Assembly (NCBI RefSeq): GCF_900103485.1
Contig: NZ_FNHW01000011.1
Coordinates: forward strand, 1-33,359
Source: Fictibacillus solisalsi
GTDB taxonomy: Bacteria; Bacillota; Bacilli; Bacillales; Fictibacillaceae
DNA: 33,359 bases
Direction: 5' to 3'
The notes beneath the pieces are model-generated. The model was given only the letters and a program-made list of their open reading frames with translations, ran no database searches and was not told the DNA's origin. The translations under genes were made by a program, and so were the position numbers. Shown here piece after piece: positions 1-8,926 of this stretch (positions are counted from its first letter, which is position 1; each line of letters opens with the position of its first letter).

Positions 1-385
1 TGGAAGCTGACGTTGTGTATCCGTCGAGACAACTCGCCGCTCGTTCACGATGGGTTGCTCGTGACTGAGTTAATGGCTCTTGATGCATATTTCTGTCCGT
101 TGGTTCCCTGTCTCTTCCTCTACTAGTGGAAGCTGACGTTGTGCGCCTTTTCGGCTGCAAAGTCGTTTTAACACGACAAGAGTTATCTTATCATCGTTTA
201 ATATCATTTGGCAAGCTGTTTTTTAAAAAAAGAGTAGAAAAATGTATTTTTCTTTTTAAAGCAGGGAAGAGGAGGTGAAACCAGAGCTTTGGCTCACTGA
301 ATATTGATTTACTGGCCGATTTTCGACTTTTACTATCCAGTTTTGAAAATTTACTGGCCGAACCCGGATAACTGCACCTCATCAT
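1..385. other. Left-edge intergenic stretch with short direct repeats; no gene recognised
   Basis: I see no convincing gene here. A 17-base sequence starting TGGAAGCTGACG occurs at 1-17 and again at 127-143, with a period of 126. A 13-base sequence (ATTTACTGGCCGA) occurs at 307-319 and 349-361. Between those copies, the minus strand reads like the 'aaaactggatagtaaa' string common in Bacillus 16S-23S or pre-16S spacers. An A/T hairpin lies near 233-252. Any transcript crossing this region from the right would be stopped by the purA terminator. A decayed rRNA or tRNA spacer is one explanation, but the window edge cuts it off. Confidence 0.5.
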
Positions 386-426
386 AAAAAAAGCCCGGTC
401 TCCGCATCAAAGCGGAGCACCAGGCT
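386..426 (-). terminator. Rho-independent terminator of purA
   Basis: On the minus strand a GC-rich hairpin (arms AGCCTGGTGCTCCGC and GCGGAGACCGGGCT, small loop) is followed by seven T residues. It lies about 16 bases past the purA stop codon. Confidence 0.85.
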
Positions 427-442
427 CACTCATTTAAATGAA

Positions 443-1780
<1,338 letters not shown>

Positions 1781-1796
1781 TTAAAAATCCATGATT

Positions 1797-1825
1797 AGTT
1801 TATCAATGATGTAGGCAAAAGTCAA
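1797..1825 (-). promoter_or_regulatory. SigmaA-type promoter of purA
   Basis: On the minus strand TTGACT (1820-1825) and TAAACT (1797-1802) are separated by exactly 17 bases. The promoter lies 68 bases upstream of the purA start codon. Confidence 0.75.
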
Positions 1826-1827
1826 TA

Positions 1828-1872
1828 AAACACGAACATTTTAAAATATTTACAGTTAAGCCGTTCGGTTTT
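1828..1872 (-). promoter_or_regulatory. Candidate PurR operator: two inverted PurBox sequences
   Basis: The Bacillus PurBox consensus is AWWWCCGAACWWT. The box at 1860-1872 (minus strand) matches its first ten positions perfectly (AAAACCGAAC). The facing box at 1828-1840 (plus strand) keeps CGAACATT but has two mismatches. The boxes point towards each other with 19 bases between their ends and sit directly upstream of the purA -35 hexamer. This arrangement is known for PurR control of purine genes. Binding is inferred. Confidence 0.6.
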
Positions 1873-1989
1873 GCGTATGAAAGAGCAAAAAGGAGGGAGG
1901 CTGGCAGCCATTTATCCGCCATTTTGGAGAAAACACACGTCAAAACCCCACTATGGCAAACTAGCCCCGCACAAATCACCCAGGCAAAT

Positions 1990-2027
1990 GAAAAAACAGA
2001 CACCCTCCTACTTGAGAGTGCCTGTTT
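1990..2027 (-). terminator. Rho-independent terminator downstream of the dnaB helicase gene
   Basis: The minus strand reads ACAGGCACTCTC, a short loop, then GAGGGTGTCTGT followed by T6. The stem has about 12 pairs including G-U wobbles. It starts 11 bases past the helicase stop codon and separates this operon from purA. Confidence 0.8.
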
Positions 2028-2037
2028 ATCATCAATT

Positions 2038-3402
2038 TTATGCGCCGGGCGGCATACTGCTTTCGTCATGCCGGCGGTCGAGATTGACGAATTTGTTGTA
2101 TTCTTTGACAAACGCGAGCTCAACCGTGCCGGTCGGGCCGTTACGCTGTTTGGCAATAATGATCTCGATAATATTCTTGCTTTCGGATTCTTTGTCGTAA
2201 TAGTCGTCACGGTACAGGAACGCCACGATATCGGCATCCTGCTCGATGCTTCCGGATTCACGGATATCCGACATCATCGGACGCTTGTCCTGACGGGATT
2301 CCACACCACGGGAAAGCTGTGACAGGGCGATGACTGGCACCTGCAGCTCACGGGCGAGTGCTTTAAGGGAACGGGAGATCTCGGATACTTCCTGTTGACG
2401 GTTTTCTCCGGGCTTACCGTTCCCCTGAATGAGCTGCAAATAATCAATCAGGATCATGCCAAGGCCTTTTTCCTGCTTAAGGCGGCGGCATTTGGAACGG
2501 ATATCCCCGATGCGGACACCAGGGGTATCATCAATGAAAATTCCCGCTGCAGACAGGCTTCCCATAGCCATCGTCAGCTTCTGCCAGTCTTCAGGGATCA
2601 AGGAGCCTGTACGAAGCCGCTGGGCATCAATATTGCCTTCCGCACAAAGCATACGCATGACAAGCTGTTCGGCACCCATCTCCAGCGAGAAGATGGCGAC
2701 ATTTTCTTCTGTTTTGGTTGCGACGTTTTGCGCGATATTCAGGGCAAACGCCGTTTTACCCACGGAGGGACGGGCGGCAACGATAATCAGGTCATTTCGC
2801 TGAAACCCTGCCGTCATCCGGTCGAGGTCCGAGAAACCGGTGGGAATGCCCGTAATATCCCCTTTACGGTTATGCAGCTGCTCGATATTGTCATAGGCAG
2901 CTACCAATACATCTTTTATAGAAATGAAGGCACCGCCGTTTTTACGGTTGGCTACCTCCAGAATTGTCTTTTCTGCTTCATTCAAGACCGCTTCTACCTC
3001 TTCTTCACGGGCATAGCCGTTGGCCGCAATTTCGGTCGCTGCACGAATCAAACGGCGAAGAAGGGATTTTTCTTCCACGATCTGACTGTAGTAATCAATA
3101 TTGGCCGCGGTCGGTGAGCTGCTCGCCAGGTCACTTAAATACGAGACACCGCCGATTTCTTCAAGAAGCTTCCGGTCGGCCAGATCGGCTGTAACCGTAA
3201 CAAGGTCGACAGGTTCTCCTTTTTCCGATAATTCAAGCATCACCTGATAAATACGCTGATGGGAGGCCCGGTAAAAATCCTCCGGGATCAAAATTTCCGA
3301 AGCGGTAACCAATGCTTCCGGCTCCAGGAAAATAGCGCCCAGGACCGCTTGTTCAGCCTCTATGTTCTGTGGTGGGATGCGATCAACAAAAAGATCACTC
3401 AT
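2038..3402 (-). CDS. dnaB: Replicative DNA helicase (DnaB family; named DnaC in Bacillus subtilis)
   Basis: This is the hexameric 5'-3' helicase that unwinds DNA ahead of the replication fork and recruits primase. An N-terminal DnaB domain (about 1-105) precedes a RecA-like motor domain with Walker A ARPSVGKT (about 210-217), Walker B-type MILIDYLQLI, and a late SDIRESGSIEQDAD block. Two ATG codons stand in tandem (3405, 3402). I chose 3402 because AGGAGG lies 7 bases before it and because it gives MSDLFVDRIPPQN, 454 residues, matching the B. subtilis start and length. A longer reading from 3426 would translate the ribosome site itself. The gene follows rplI, separated by a hairpin (3465-3488). 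Helicase loading would need loader proteins (DnaI, DnaB, DnaD in Bacillus) encoded elsewhere. Confidence 0.97.
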   Translation of the reverse strand: MSDLFVDRIPPQNIEAEQAVLGAIFLEPEALVTASEILIPEDFYRASHQRIYQVMLELSEKGEPVDLVTVTADLADRKLLEEIGGVSYLSDLASSSPTAANIDYYSQIVEEKSLLRRLIRAATEIAANGYAREEEVEAVLNEAEKTILEVANRKNGGAFISIKDVLVAAYDNIEQLHNRKGDITGIPTGFSDLDRMTAGFQRNDLIIVAARPSVGKTAFALNIAQNVATKTEENVAIFSLEMGAEQLVMRMLCAEGNIDAQRLRTGSLIPEDWQKLTMAMGSLSAAGIFIDDTPGVRIGDIRSKCRRLKQEKGLGMILIDYLQLIQGNGKPGENRQQEVSEISRSLKALARELQVPVIALSQLSRGVESRQDKRPMMSDIRESGSIEQDADIVAFLYRDDYYDKESESKNIIEIIIAKQRNGPTGTVELAFVKEYNKFVNLDRRHDESSMPPGA

Positions 3403-3464
3403 CATTCTTCCTCCTGGTAAGATCATTTGCCATTTTTGGCAAGAAGACCCTGATTACAGAAGAA

Positions 3465-3488
3465 TGAGACCGGTCAGTTCCGGTCCCA
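3465..3488 (-). terminator. Hairpin between rplI and the helicase gene, possible partial terminator
   Basis: The minus strand forms TGGGACCGG, a six-base loop, then CCGGTCTCA: nine pairs with one G-U. It is followed by the T-rich but broken run TTCTTCTG. It could reduce read-through from the rplI operon into the helicase gene or act as a processing site. Confidence 0.5.
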
Positions 3489-3500
3489 TTGGCTTTCTGT

Positions 3501-3944
3501 TTATGCTTCAACTACGTGTACTTTAATCGTTCCTGTTACTTCAGGGTGAAGTTTTACAGGTACGTTGGTATATCCCAACGCTTTAATGGGATTGGAAAGG
3601 TCAATTTTTCGCTTGTCAATGGTGACATTCAATTTCTTCAAACCGTCTGCGATCTGTTTGCTCGTTACCGATCCGAACACACGGCCGCCTTCACCGGCTT
3701 TGGTTTTGATTTCTACTTCCATTTTCTCAAGCTTTTCTTTAAGCTGCTTGGCATCTTCCAAAGCGGCCGCTGCTTTTTTCTCTTCGCTTTTCTTTTGGCC
3801 TTCTACCACAGAAAGGGCACCTTTGGTAGCTTCAGTAGCAAGATTGTTTGGCAATAAGTAGTTGCGGGCATACCCTTCGGATACGTTTTTAATTTCCCCT
3901 TTTTTACCTTTTCCTTTTACATCCTGAAGAAAGACTACTTTCAT
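3501..3944 (-). CDS. rplI: 50S ribosomal protein L9
   Basis: L9 binds 23S rRNA near the L1 stalk and helps maintain reading-frame fidelity. The 147 residues match the family's usual length. The N-terminal globular domain ([19 protein letters not shown], with the conserved GYARNYLLP) is followed by a charged connecting helix (about 41-75) and the C-terminal rRNA-binding domain containing GGRVFGSVT. The start ATG at 3944 overlaps the gdpP stop codon as ATGA, so translation of the two genes is probably coupled. GGGGGAG lies 7 bases upstream inside gdpP. The order yybS-gdpP-rplI-helicase is the standard Bacillus arrangement. Confidence 0.97.
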   Translation of the reverse strand: MKVVFLQDVKGKGKKGEIKNVSEGYARNYLLPNNLATEATKGALSVVEGQKKSEEKKAAAALEDAKQLKEKLEKMEVEIKTKAGEGGRVFGSVTSKQIADGLKKLNVTIDKRKIDLSNPIKALGYTNVPVKLHPEVTGTIKVHVVEA

Positions 3945-5914
3945 TCTTCTTCTCCCCCTTCGAAGTATTCATCGATGGCCGCTTTTAATTTGGTCTCTGC
4001 GCCATCAAGTGTCTCATTTTCAAGCTGGCATGCGGCATTGGTCAGATGGCCGCCGCCGCCAAGCTGTTCCATAATCATCTGGACATTCACTTCCCCGAGC
4101 GAACGGCCGCTGATGCTGATTTTTTGGTCGTGGCGCTTGGCGATAACAAACGAAGCCGTCACATCGTTCATCGACAGTAAAATATCAGCTGCCTGTGCAA
4201 TCAATACCTGGCCGCATTCGTCGCCAGGCTCTGCTTTGGAAATCACAACGCCACTCTTATAGGCTTTTGCATTTTCGATGAGTTTTGACCGGGTTTTATA
4301 GGTTTGAAGGTCTTCCTTCAAGAACCGCTGAACGAGGATGGTATCCGCGCCGTGAGCCCTTAAATAGGAGGCTGCATCAAACGTCCGGGAGCCGGTCCTG
4401 AGCGTAAAGCTTTTCGTATCCACAATAATCCCTGCGAGCAGGGCTGTCGCTTCAAGCATACGCATTTTAAGCCGCTTCGGCTGATATTCCAAAAGCTCAG
4501 TTACAAGCTCGGCGGTTGAAGAAGCATAAGGTTCCATATAAACAAGAACCGGATCTGCGATAAACTCTTCACCACGCCGGTGATGGTCAATCACCACCAC
4601 ATGGTCGAGCTTCGACAGCAGGCGTTCTTCCATCACCATGGACGGCTTATGGGTATCCACGACGACTAGGAGAGTACCGGCTGTAGAAATTTCAAGCGCT
4701 TCTTCCGGGGTAATAAAATGCTTCCAGAGAGAATCTGTTCCCTTGATTTCATTCATCAGCCGCTCTACACCGGTATCCAGATCAGAGGTATCTAGGACGA
4801 TATACCCTTCCTTCCCGTTAACCTGTGCAACTTTTAAAATTCCCATGGCAGATCCCATGGAATCCATATCGGGGCTTTTGTGCCCCATAATGATCACTTT
4901 GTCGCTGTCGAGGACAAGTTCACTTAACGCATGGGAAATAACCCGGGCTCTTACCCTTGTACGTTTCTCCACTGGATTGGTTTTTCCGCCGTAGAAGCGC
5001 ACTTTTCCGTTTTGCTGTTTGATCGCCACCTGGTCGCCACCGCGGCCGAGCGCAAGATCAAGACTCGATTGGGCCAGCTGGCCGAGCTCAGGCAGCTCGA
5101 GCGGACCGGATGCCACCCCCACACTCAACGTGAGGGCGACATTTTCTTTTGAGGTGGCTTCTCTTACTTCATCCAGCAGTGCGAACTTATTTTTTTCAAG
5201 CTCATGTAAAATGCGTTTGTTGAAAACGGCTAAAAAACGCTCGGAAGAAGTGCGTTTTAAAAAAATTCCATGGTCGGTTGCCCATTTGTTCAGAATTGAA
5301 ATAACTTTGGAGTTAATTCTCGAACGGAACTGGTCATCAAGCCCTTGTGTAACCTCTTCGTAGTTGTCGAGGTAAATAAGGCCGAGGCAGGTTTGCTCTT
5401 CCTCATACTGGTGTTCAACTTCAAGCTGTTCCGTTACATCAAAGAAATAGAGAAGGCGTTCTTCCTTTTTGAAATGCACTTCAAATTTTCTTGATTTTAA
5501 ATTCACGATTTCTTCTCGTGCATCACTTTTAATAAACGGCACCAGGTCCTCAGATATAAGATTCAGGGAATGGCCGATGAACGCTTCTTCCCCGACCCAG
5601 GCTCCCATGAACGGATTGGCCCATTCAATCTTGTAATCATCATCATACAGAATGATTCCGATCGGCATTTCCATCAACGCTTCTTCTCCAACCTTTTTAA
5701 TGCGGTGGGAAAGCGTGGAAATATAATCGCCGAGGTCCTCCTGGAACGAGTTCTCGGCCCGCATCATCAAATAGAAGATCGCGCCCAAGACTAAAAAACT
5801 GACAGCCCCGAGGATCCACTGGTAGGACATGATGATGATCACTAAAAGGACCGATATGACACACAAGGCTATCTGTGGATAACCATGCCACCGTTTTAAT
5901 AAAAACTTAGGCAT
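3941..5914 (-). CDS. gdpP: Cyclic-di-AMP phosphodiesterase GdpP
   Basis: GdpP is a membrane protein that hydrolyses c-di-AMP to pApA and so controls potassium balance, wall stress and beta-lactam tolerance. Two N-terminal membrane segments (about 12-50) are followed by a degenerate PAS region (about 85-165). Next is a degenerate GGDEF domain whose signature reads RGGDQ (291-295), which in this family is not a cyclase. The catalytic DHH domain carries [11 protein letters not shown] (344-354), VVDTHKP (418-424) and IDHH (442-445). The DHHA1 domain has GGGGH (619-623). All expected metal-binding residues look intact. The length, 657, is typical. The start ATG at 5914 has AGGAG upstream, 11 bases after the yybS stop. 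The next gene, rplI, overlaps by four bases. Confidence 0.96.
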   Translation of the reverse strand: MPKFLLKRWHGYPQIALCVISVLLVIIIMSYQWILGAVSFLVLGAIFYLMMRAENSFQEDLGDYISTLSHRIKKVGEEALMEMPIGIILYDDDYKIEWANPFMGAWVGEEAFIGHSLNLISEDLVPFIKSDAREEIVNLKSRKFEVHFKKEERLLYFFDVTEQLEVEHQYEEEQTCLGLIYLDNYEEVTQGLDDQFRSRINSKVISILNKWATDHGIFLKRTSSERFLAVFNKRILHELEKNKFALLDEVREATSKENVALTLSVGVASGPLELPELGQLAQSSLDLALGRGGDQVAIKQQNGKVRFYGGKTNPVEKRTRVRARVISHALSELVLDSDKVIIMGHKSPDMDSMGSAMGILKVAQVNGKEGYIVLDTSDLDTGVERLMNEIKGTDSLWKHFITPEEALEISTAGTLLVVVDTHKPSMVMEERLLSKLDHVVVIDHHRRGEEFIADPVLVYMEPYASSTAELVTELLEYQPKRLKMRMLEATALLAGIIVDTKSFTLRTGSRTFDAASYLRAHGADTILVQRFLKEDLQTYKTRSKLIENAKAYKSGVVISKAEPGDECGQVLIAQAADILLSMNDVTASFVIAKRHDQKISISGRSLGEVNVQMIMEQLGGGGHLTNAACQLENETLDGAETKLKAAIDEYFEGGEEE

Positions 5915-5925
5915 ACTTTCAGCTC

Positions 5926-6870
5926 CTACTGTCTGGTATTTATCCGTTTCTTTATTTCAAACCCTAAGTCAATTATACCTAAGAATTTAACGACTTCCAT
6001 AATAATCGGCAGAATGGAAGAAGTAAATATTACAAACACAGATATAAATACGGGAACGGCCTTGGGCCATCCTTTATTTCTGGCATAGCAAAAGATAACG
6101 GTAAGACCCTGTACGACAAGTACAAGAGTCAGTATGATAAATAAATTAATCATAAGGATGTATAATCCAGACCCTTTGTCAGTCTTTATAAAAGATAACA
6201 AAAGGGCCAAAATGTAATACCACAAAAATGATTTTGGAAACGACCAGTCGCGGAATGGCGGAAATGGCCGGTAGTCATATCTCATTCTTTTTAGCACAAG
6301 GGCAGCAAGCCATTGGGTAATCAGGGTGACTGCAATCGCCCCGATGATAATCGCTGTCGGCAGCATGTACGGAATCATGGCCACCTGCTCCCTCATTTGG
6401 TCGAGCTGGGACAAATCCTGGCCGCTTTCTTTATAAAAGCTGGATGCCTGGTCAATGACACTGTTAAACTGGTTTTGAGCATCCTTTACGATATCAAGGT
6501 TCAAGAGAAGCTTTGCAAAAACCAGCAGCATCAGAAAATTAAAAACACTGGCAAGACTTCCTCCCAAAAGGACACCAAATGCAGATGTCTTCCTCTTATA
6601 CAATTCACCCATAATAATCCCCATGAGGCCTGATGAGAACGCATAAATAAGCCCTGCTGTTCCTCCCATCACAAAGGATAATACGAGCGTAACCGCCCAT
6701 ACGAGCAGACCCGGCTTCCACCCGTGCTTATACGAAAACAGGATGATAGGAAGCGGGAGTAAAAAATATGTTAATATGCTGATAATCGGCACATTCAGAC
6801 TGATTAGCATGAGAATAATGTAAACGCCAGCCATTACAGCTCCGTCTACGATGGTTGATGTTTTCCGCAA
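5926..6870 (-). CDS. yybS: YybS family integral membrane protein (DUF2232)
   Basis: This is a polytopic membrane protein of about 314 residues, with about eight hydrophobic helices spread along its whole length and short charged loops. It matches the YybS/DUF2232 family in sequence style, length and position, directly upstream of gdpP in Bacillus-type genomes. The exact biochemical role is not known to me. A transporter-like S component fold has been suggested for related proteins. Two starts are possible: GTG at 6879 without a good ribosome site, or TTG at 6870 with GAGGTGA five bases upstream. I chose the latter. It is the first gene of the yybS-gdpP-rplI set. Confidence 0.88.
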   Translation of the reverse strand: MRKTSTIVDGAVMAGVYIILMLISLNVPIISILTYFLLPLPIILFSYKHGWKPGLLVWAVTLVLSFVMGGTAGLIYAFSSGLMGIIMGELYKRKTSAFGVLLGGSLASVFNFLMLLVFAKLLLNLDIVKDAQNQFNSVIDQASSFYKESGQDLSQLDQMREQVAMIPYMLPTAIIIGAIAVTLITQWLAALVLKRMRYDYRPFPPFRDWSFPKSFLWYYILALLLSFIKTDKGSGLYILMINLFIILTLVLVVQGLTVIFCYARNKGWPKAVPVFISVFVIFTSSILPIIMEVVKFLGIIDLGFEIKKRINTRQ

Positions 6871-6905
6871 TTGGTTCACCTCTGGCTTTATTGCCTACGG
6901 TCCTT

Positions 6906-6935
6906 ATTGTAGTAAATTATTTGCTGTAAATCCAA
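6906..6935 (-). promoter_or_regulatory. Likely sigmaA promoter for yybS-gdpP-rplI
   Basis: The minus strand shows TTGGAT (6930-6935), an 18-base spacer and TACAAT (6906-6911), about 35 bases upstream of the yybS start. The -10 is good and the -35 is moderate. Confidence 0.5.
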
Positions 6936-7069
6936 TGATATTCATTAGCTTTACCCTATCTTGCCAAATCTAACATGCACAACAGTATCTACCTTAACAT
7001 GATGTCCTTTATAATGGAACTGGGACTAGCCAGCTAGTTTACAAACCAACAGGAAAGAGGAGAGACCGC

Positions 7070-7513
7070 ATGGAGCTTATTGTATATTTGGCAGGACAGA
7101 TTCATGACGACTGGCGCGAAGAAATTAAATCGCAGGCAAGGGAGCGGGGCCTTCCCATCACCTTTGTCGGACCAATGGAAGACCACGACCGGTCGGATAA
7201 TATTGGAGAAGAAATCCTTGGCAAACAGCCCAATGCCGTTTTGAAGGACGAGGCCGCCTCGAGCATCAACAATCTCCGCACAGACATCTTGATCAAAAAA
7301 GCAGATGCCGTAATCGCCTTGTTCGGTGAAAAATACAAGCAGTGGAACACGGCAATGGATGCCGCAAGAGCCACCGCCCTGCAAAAGCCTTTGATCCTGA
7401 TTCGCCCCGAGTCACTGCATCATCCGTTAAAGGAGCTTTCCAACAAGGCAAGTCTTGTAGTCGAAACCCCGGATCAGGCAGTCAGAGCACTCTCCTACAT
7501 CTTTGAATCGTAA
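7070..7513 (+). CDS. ytoQ: YtoQ family protein
   Basis: This 147-residue cytosolic protein begins MELIVYLAGQIHDDWREEI, a start I recognise as YtoQ of Bacillus. The fold appears related to nucleoside 2-deoxyribosyltransferase-like proteins: a beta strand ending in AGQIH, then D-rich loops and a later 'ADAVIALFGEKYKQWNTAMDA' block. No enzymatic activity is established for the family as far as I know. GGAAAGAGGAGAGACC precedes the ATG. A TATAAT at 7010-7015 could be its -10 box, but the -35 is poor. In B. subtilis the ytoQ locus is far from oriC. Here it sits between yybS and rpsR, pointing against the replication fork, with its own terminator. Confidence 0.88.
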   Translation: MELIVYLAGQIHDDWREEIKSQARERGLPITFVGPMEDHDRSDNIGEEILGKQPNAVLKDEAASSINNLRTDILIKKADAVIALFGEKYKQWNTAMDAARATALQKPLILIRPESLHHPLKELSNKASLVVETPDQAVRALSYIFES

Positions 7514-7518
7514 TAAAG

Positions 7519-7556
7519 AAAAGCGGCAAAAATCCAGTGGATTTGGCCGCTTTTTT
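7519..7556 (+). terminator. Terminator of ytoQ
   Basis: The arms AAGCGGC and GCCGCTT, extended by inner pairing of AATCC with GGATT, are followed by a plus-strand T-run (7551-7556). It lies right after the ytoQ stop codon. Confidence 0.85.
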
Positions 7557-7573
7557 ATTTTTTCCGTACAATT

Positions 7574-7605
7574 AAAAAACACAGCAAAGACTGATCTTTA
7601 CCGTG
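7574..7605 (-). terminator. Terminator of the rpsF-ssb-rpsR operon
   Basis: The minus strand forms an 11-pair stem with two G-U wobbles (CACGGTAAAGA / TCTTTGCTGTG), a four-base loop and T6. It sits about 16 bases beyond the rpsR stop codon. Confidence 0.85.
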
Positions 7606-7621
7606 CTTTTTAAAACTGAAA

Positions 7622-7855
7622 TTATTCAGATACATATGGTAGCAGCGCCATGAAACGTGCACGTTTGATAGCACGAGTCAATTGACGTTGGTATTTAGCA
7701 GATGTTCCTGTCACACGACGAGGAAGAATCTTACCGCGCTCAGATACGAAACGCTTAAGAAGATCCACATCTTTGTAGTCGATGTAAGTGATTTTGTTTA
7801 CAGTGAAGAAACAAACCTTACGACGCTTTTGGCGTCCACCGCGACGTCCAGCCAT
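7622..7855 (-). CDS. rpsR: 30S ribosomal protein S18
   Basis: S18 pairs with S6 on the platform of the 30S subunit and binds 16S rRNA. The 77 residues begin [15 protein letters not shown] and include the family block [21 protein letters not shown] and the C-terminal [19 protein letters not shown]. The ATG at 7855 has AAGGAGGG eight bases upstream. It is the last gene of the rpsF-ssb-rpsR operon. Its product, complexed with S6, is the likely ligand of the leader element at 8744-8785. Confidence 0.98.
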   Translation of the reverse strand: MAGRRGGRQKRRKVCFFTVNKITYIDYKDVDLLKRFVSERGKILPRRVTGTSAKYQRQLTRAIKRARFMALLPYVSE

Positions 7856-7917
7856 GTTTATTTCCCTCCTTCTGGTTGAGTTTTTTTTTATATGTTGTCG
7901 TTCAATGTATGTTTGTC

Positions 7918-8421
7918 TTAGAATGGCAAATCGTCATCAGAGATGTCAATTGGAGTGCCATCGTTGGCAAATGGGTCATCATTAAAGTTACTGCGCTTTT
8001 GGTTCTGGTTCTGTTGCTGTCCATAACCGCGGTCACCTGATGGCCCGCCAAAGTTGTTTCCGCCCTGGCTTTGGTACTGTTGCCCTCCGCCCGCATTCGC
8101 ATTCTTCGGCTCAAGGAACTGGACACTCTCAGCCATAACCTCAGTCACGTATACACGCTGTCCCTGGTTATTGTCATAAGAACGTGTCTGGATGCGTCCA
8201 TCTACTCCGGCAAGTGAACCCTTCTTCAAGAAGTTGGCCACATTTTCAGCCGGCTTACGCCAGATTACACAATTGATAAAATCTGCTTCGCGTTCACCCT
8301 GCTGATTTGTAAATGTACGATTTACTGCCAAAGTAAAGTTTGCAACTGCCACACCGCTTGGGGTATAGCGCAATTCCGGGTCCTTCGTTAAACGTCCAAC
8401 AAGGATTACACGATTTAGCAT
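7918..8421 (-). CDS. ssbA: Single-stranded DNA-binding protein SsbA
   Basis: This protein coats single-stranded DNA at forks and recruits repair and replication proteins. An N-terminal OB-fold (about 1-105, starting [19 protein letters not shown]) is followed by a Gly/Gln/Asn-rich flexible linker (about 110-150). It ends in the acidic tip ISDDDLPF, the docking peptide for partner proteins. The 167-residue length and the tail mark it as the essential SsbA rather than the shorter competence paralogue. The ATG at 8421 has AGGAGAGG upstream. It is cotranscribed between rpsF and rpsR. Confidence 0.97.
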   Translation of the reverse strand: MLNRVILVGRLTKDPELRYTPSGVAVANFTLAVNRTFTNQQGEREADFINCVIWRKPAENVANFLKKGSLAGVDGRIQTRSYDNNQGQRVYVTEVMAESVQFLEPKNANAGGGQQYQSQGGNNFGGPSGDRGYGQQQNQNQKRSNFNDDPFANDGTPIDISDDDLPF

Positions 8422-8448
8422 TAGAACCTCTCCTTCAACGTTAAAAAA

Positions 8449-8736
8449 TTATCTCTCGTCTGCAATTGTCATGAAACGAAGAACATCTTCGTTGATCTTC
8501 ATAAGACGGTCGAATTCATTGATCGCTTCTACAGGAGCATTTACGTTCAATAGCGTGTAATATCCATCACGGTAGTCGTTGATTTCATATGCTAGACGCT
8601 TTTTACCCATTTCTTTCTCGTTAGCGATTTCCGCACCATTATCAGTAAGGATGGTCTTAGCTCTTTCTTTCACAGCTGTAAGAGCATCCTCTTCAAGATT
8701 TGGACGGACGATGTACATGATTTCGTACTTTTTCAT
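8449..8736 (-). CDS. rpsF: 30S ribosomal protein S6
   Basis: S6 forms a heterodimer with S18 on the small-subunit platform. The protein starts [17 protein letters not shown] and is 95 residues long, the usual size. I chose the ATG at 8736 because AGGAGGTGA precedes it by a few bases. A longer reading frame to 8769 would run through the ribosome site and the leader structure. Conserved blocks include [15 protein letters not shown]. It is the first gene of the operon. The leader contains an S6:S18-binding element, so feedback repression by its own product is expected. Confidence 0.97.
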   Translation of the reverse strand: MKKYEIMYIVRPNLEEDALTAVKERAKTILTDNGAEIANEKEMGKKRLAYEINDYRDGYYTLLNVNAPVEAINEFDRLMKINEDVLRFMTIADER

Positions 8737-8743
8737 TCCGGTC

Positions 8744-8785
8744 ACCTCCTTTTGGTCTAAACGGCCCAATAATAGGGCAAGGAGT
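8744..8785 (-). promoter_or_regulatory. S6:S18 autoregulatory leader RNA
   Basis: The minus-strand transcript reads CTCCTTGCCC, a short A/U loop, GGGCCG, a linker, then AAGGAGG (the ribosome site). An outer stem CTCCTT/AAGGAG would hide the ribosome site. An inner GCCC/GGGC stem is followed by an unpaired CCG. This matches the architecture described for the S6:S18 motif ahead of rpsF in many bacteria, where the dimer represses translation by recognising the CCG bulge. Confidence 0.75.
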
Positions 8786-8832
8786 AAACTATCAACATTT
8801 CAATACAATCGATAATTAACTCACAATAATGA

Positions 8833-8861
8833 ATTATAGCAAATACCCGTACAAAACACAA
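8833..8861 (-). promoter_or_regulatory. Extended -10 promoter of rpsF-ssb-rpsR
   Basis: The minus strand has a TGC-TATAAT extended -10 (8833-8841) and TTGTGT as the -35 (8856-8861), with 17 bases between the hexamers. It lies about 100 bases upstream of the rpsF start, leaving room for the leader structure. Confidence 0.7.
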
Positions 8862-8881
8862 GGACATTCAAGGATTAATAG

Positions 8882-8912
8882 AAAAAAGGAAAAGCAAACA
8901 CGCTTTTCCTTT
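8882..8912 (-). terminator. Terminator of ychF
   Basis: A perfect 11-pair stem (AAAGGAAAAGC / GCTTTTCCTTT) with a six-base loop is followed on the minus strand by a T-run. It lies 14 bases after the ychF stop. Confidence 0.9.
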
Positions 8913-8926
8913 CAAAAACCACTATA

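Noticed and set aside
1-76. Possible minus-strand tRNA ending in CCA (both repeat copies end in TGG on the plus strand)
   Set aside because: No T-loop motif (GTTCRANNC) and no plausible cloverleaf arms.
191-385. Minus-strand open frame of 64 codons downstream of purA
   Set aside because: It lies beyond a strong terminator, has no ribosome site, and covers the duplicated 13-mer and A/T hairpin. The composition does not look like protein.
1871-2322. Plus-strand open frames over the purA upstream region and the 3' end of the helicase gene
   Set aside because: They overlap the operator, the terminator and the real minus-strand gene, and have no family resemblance.
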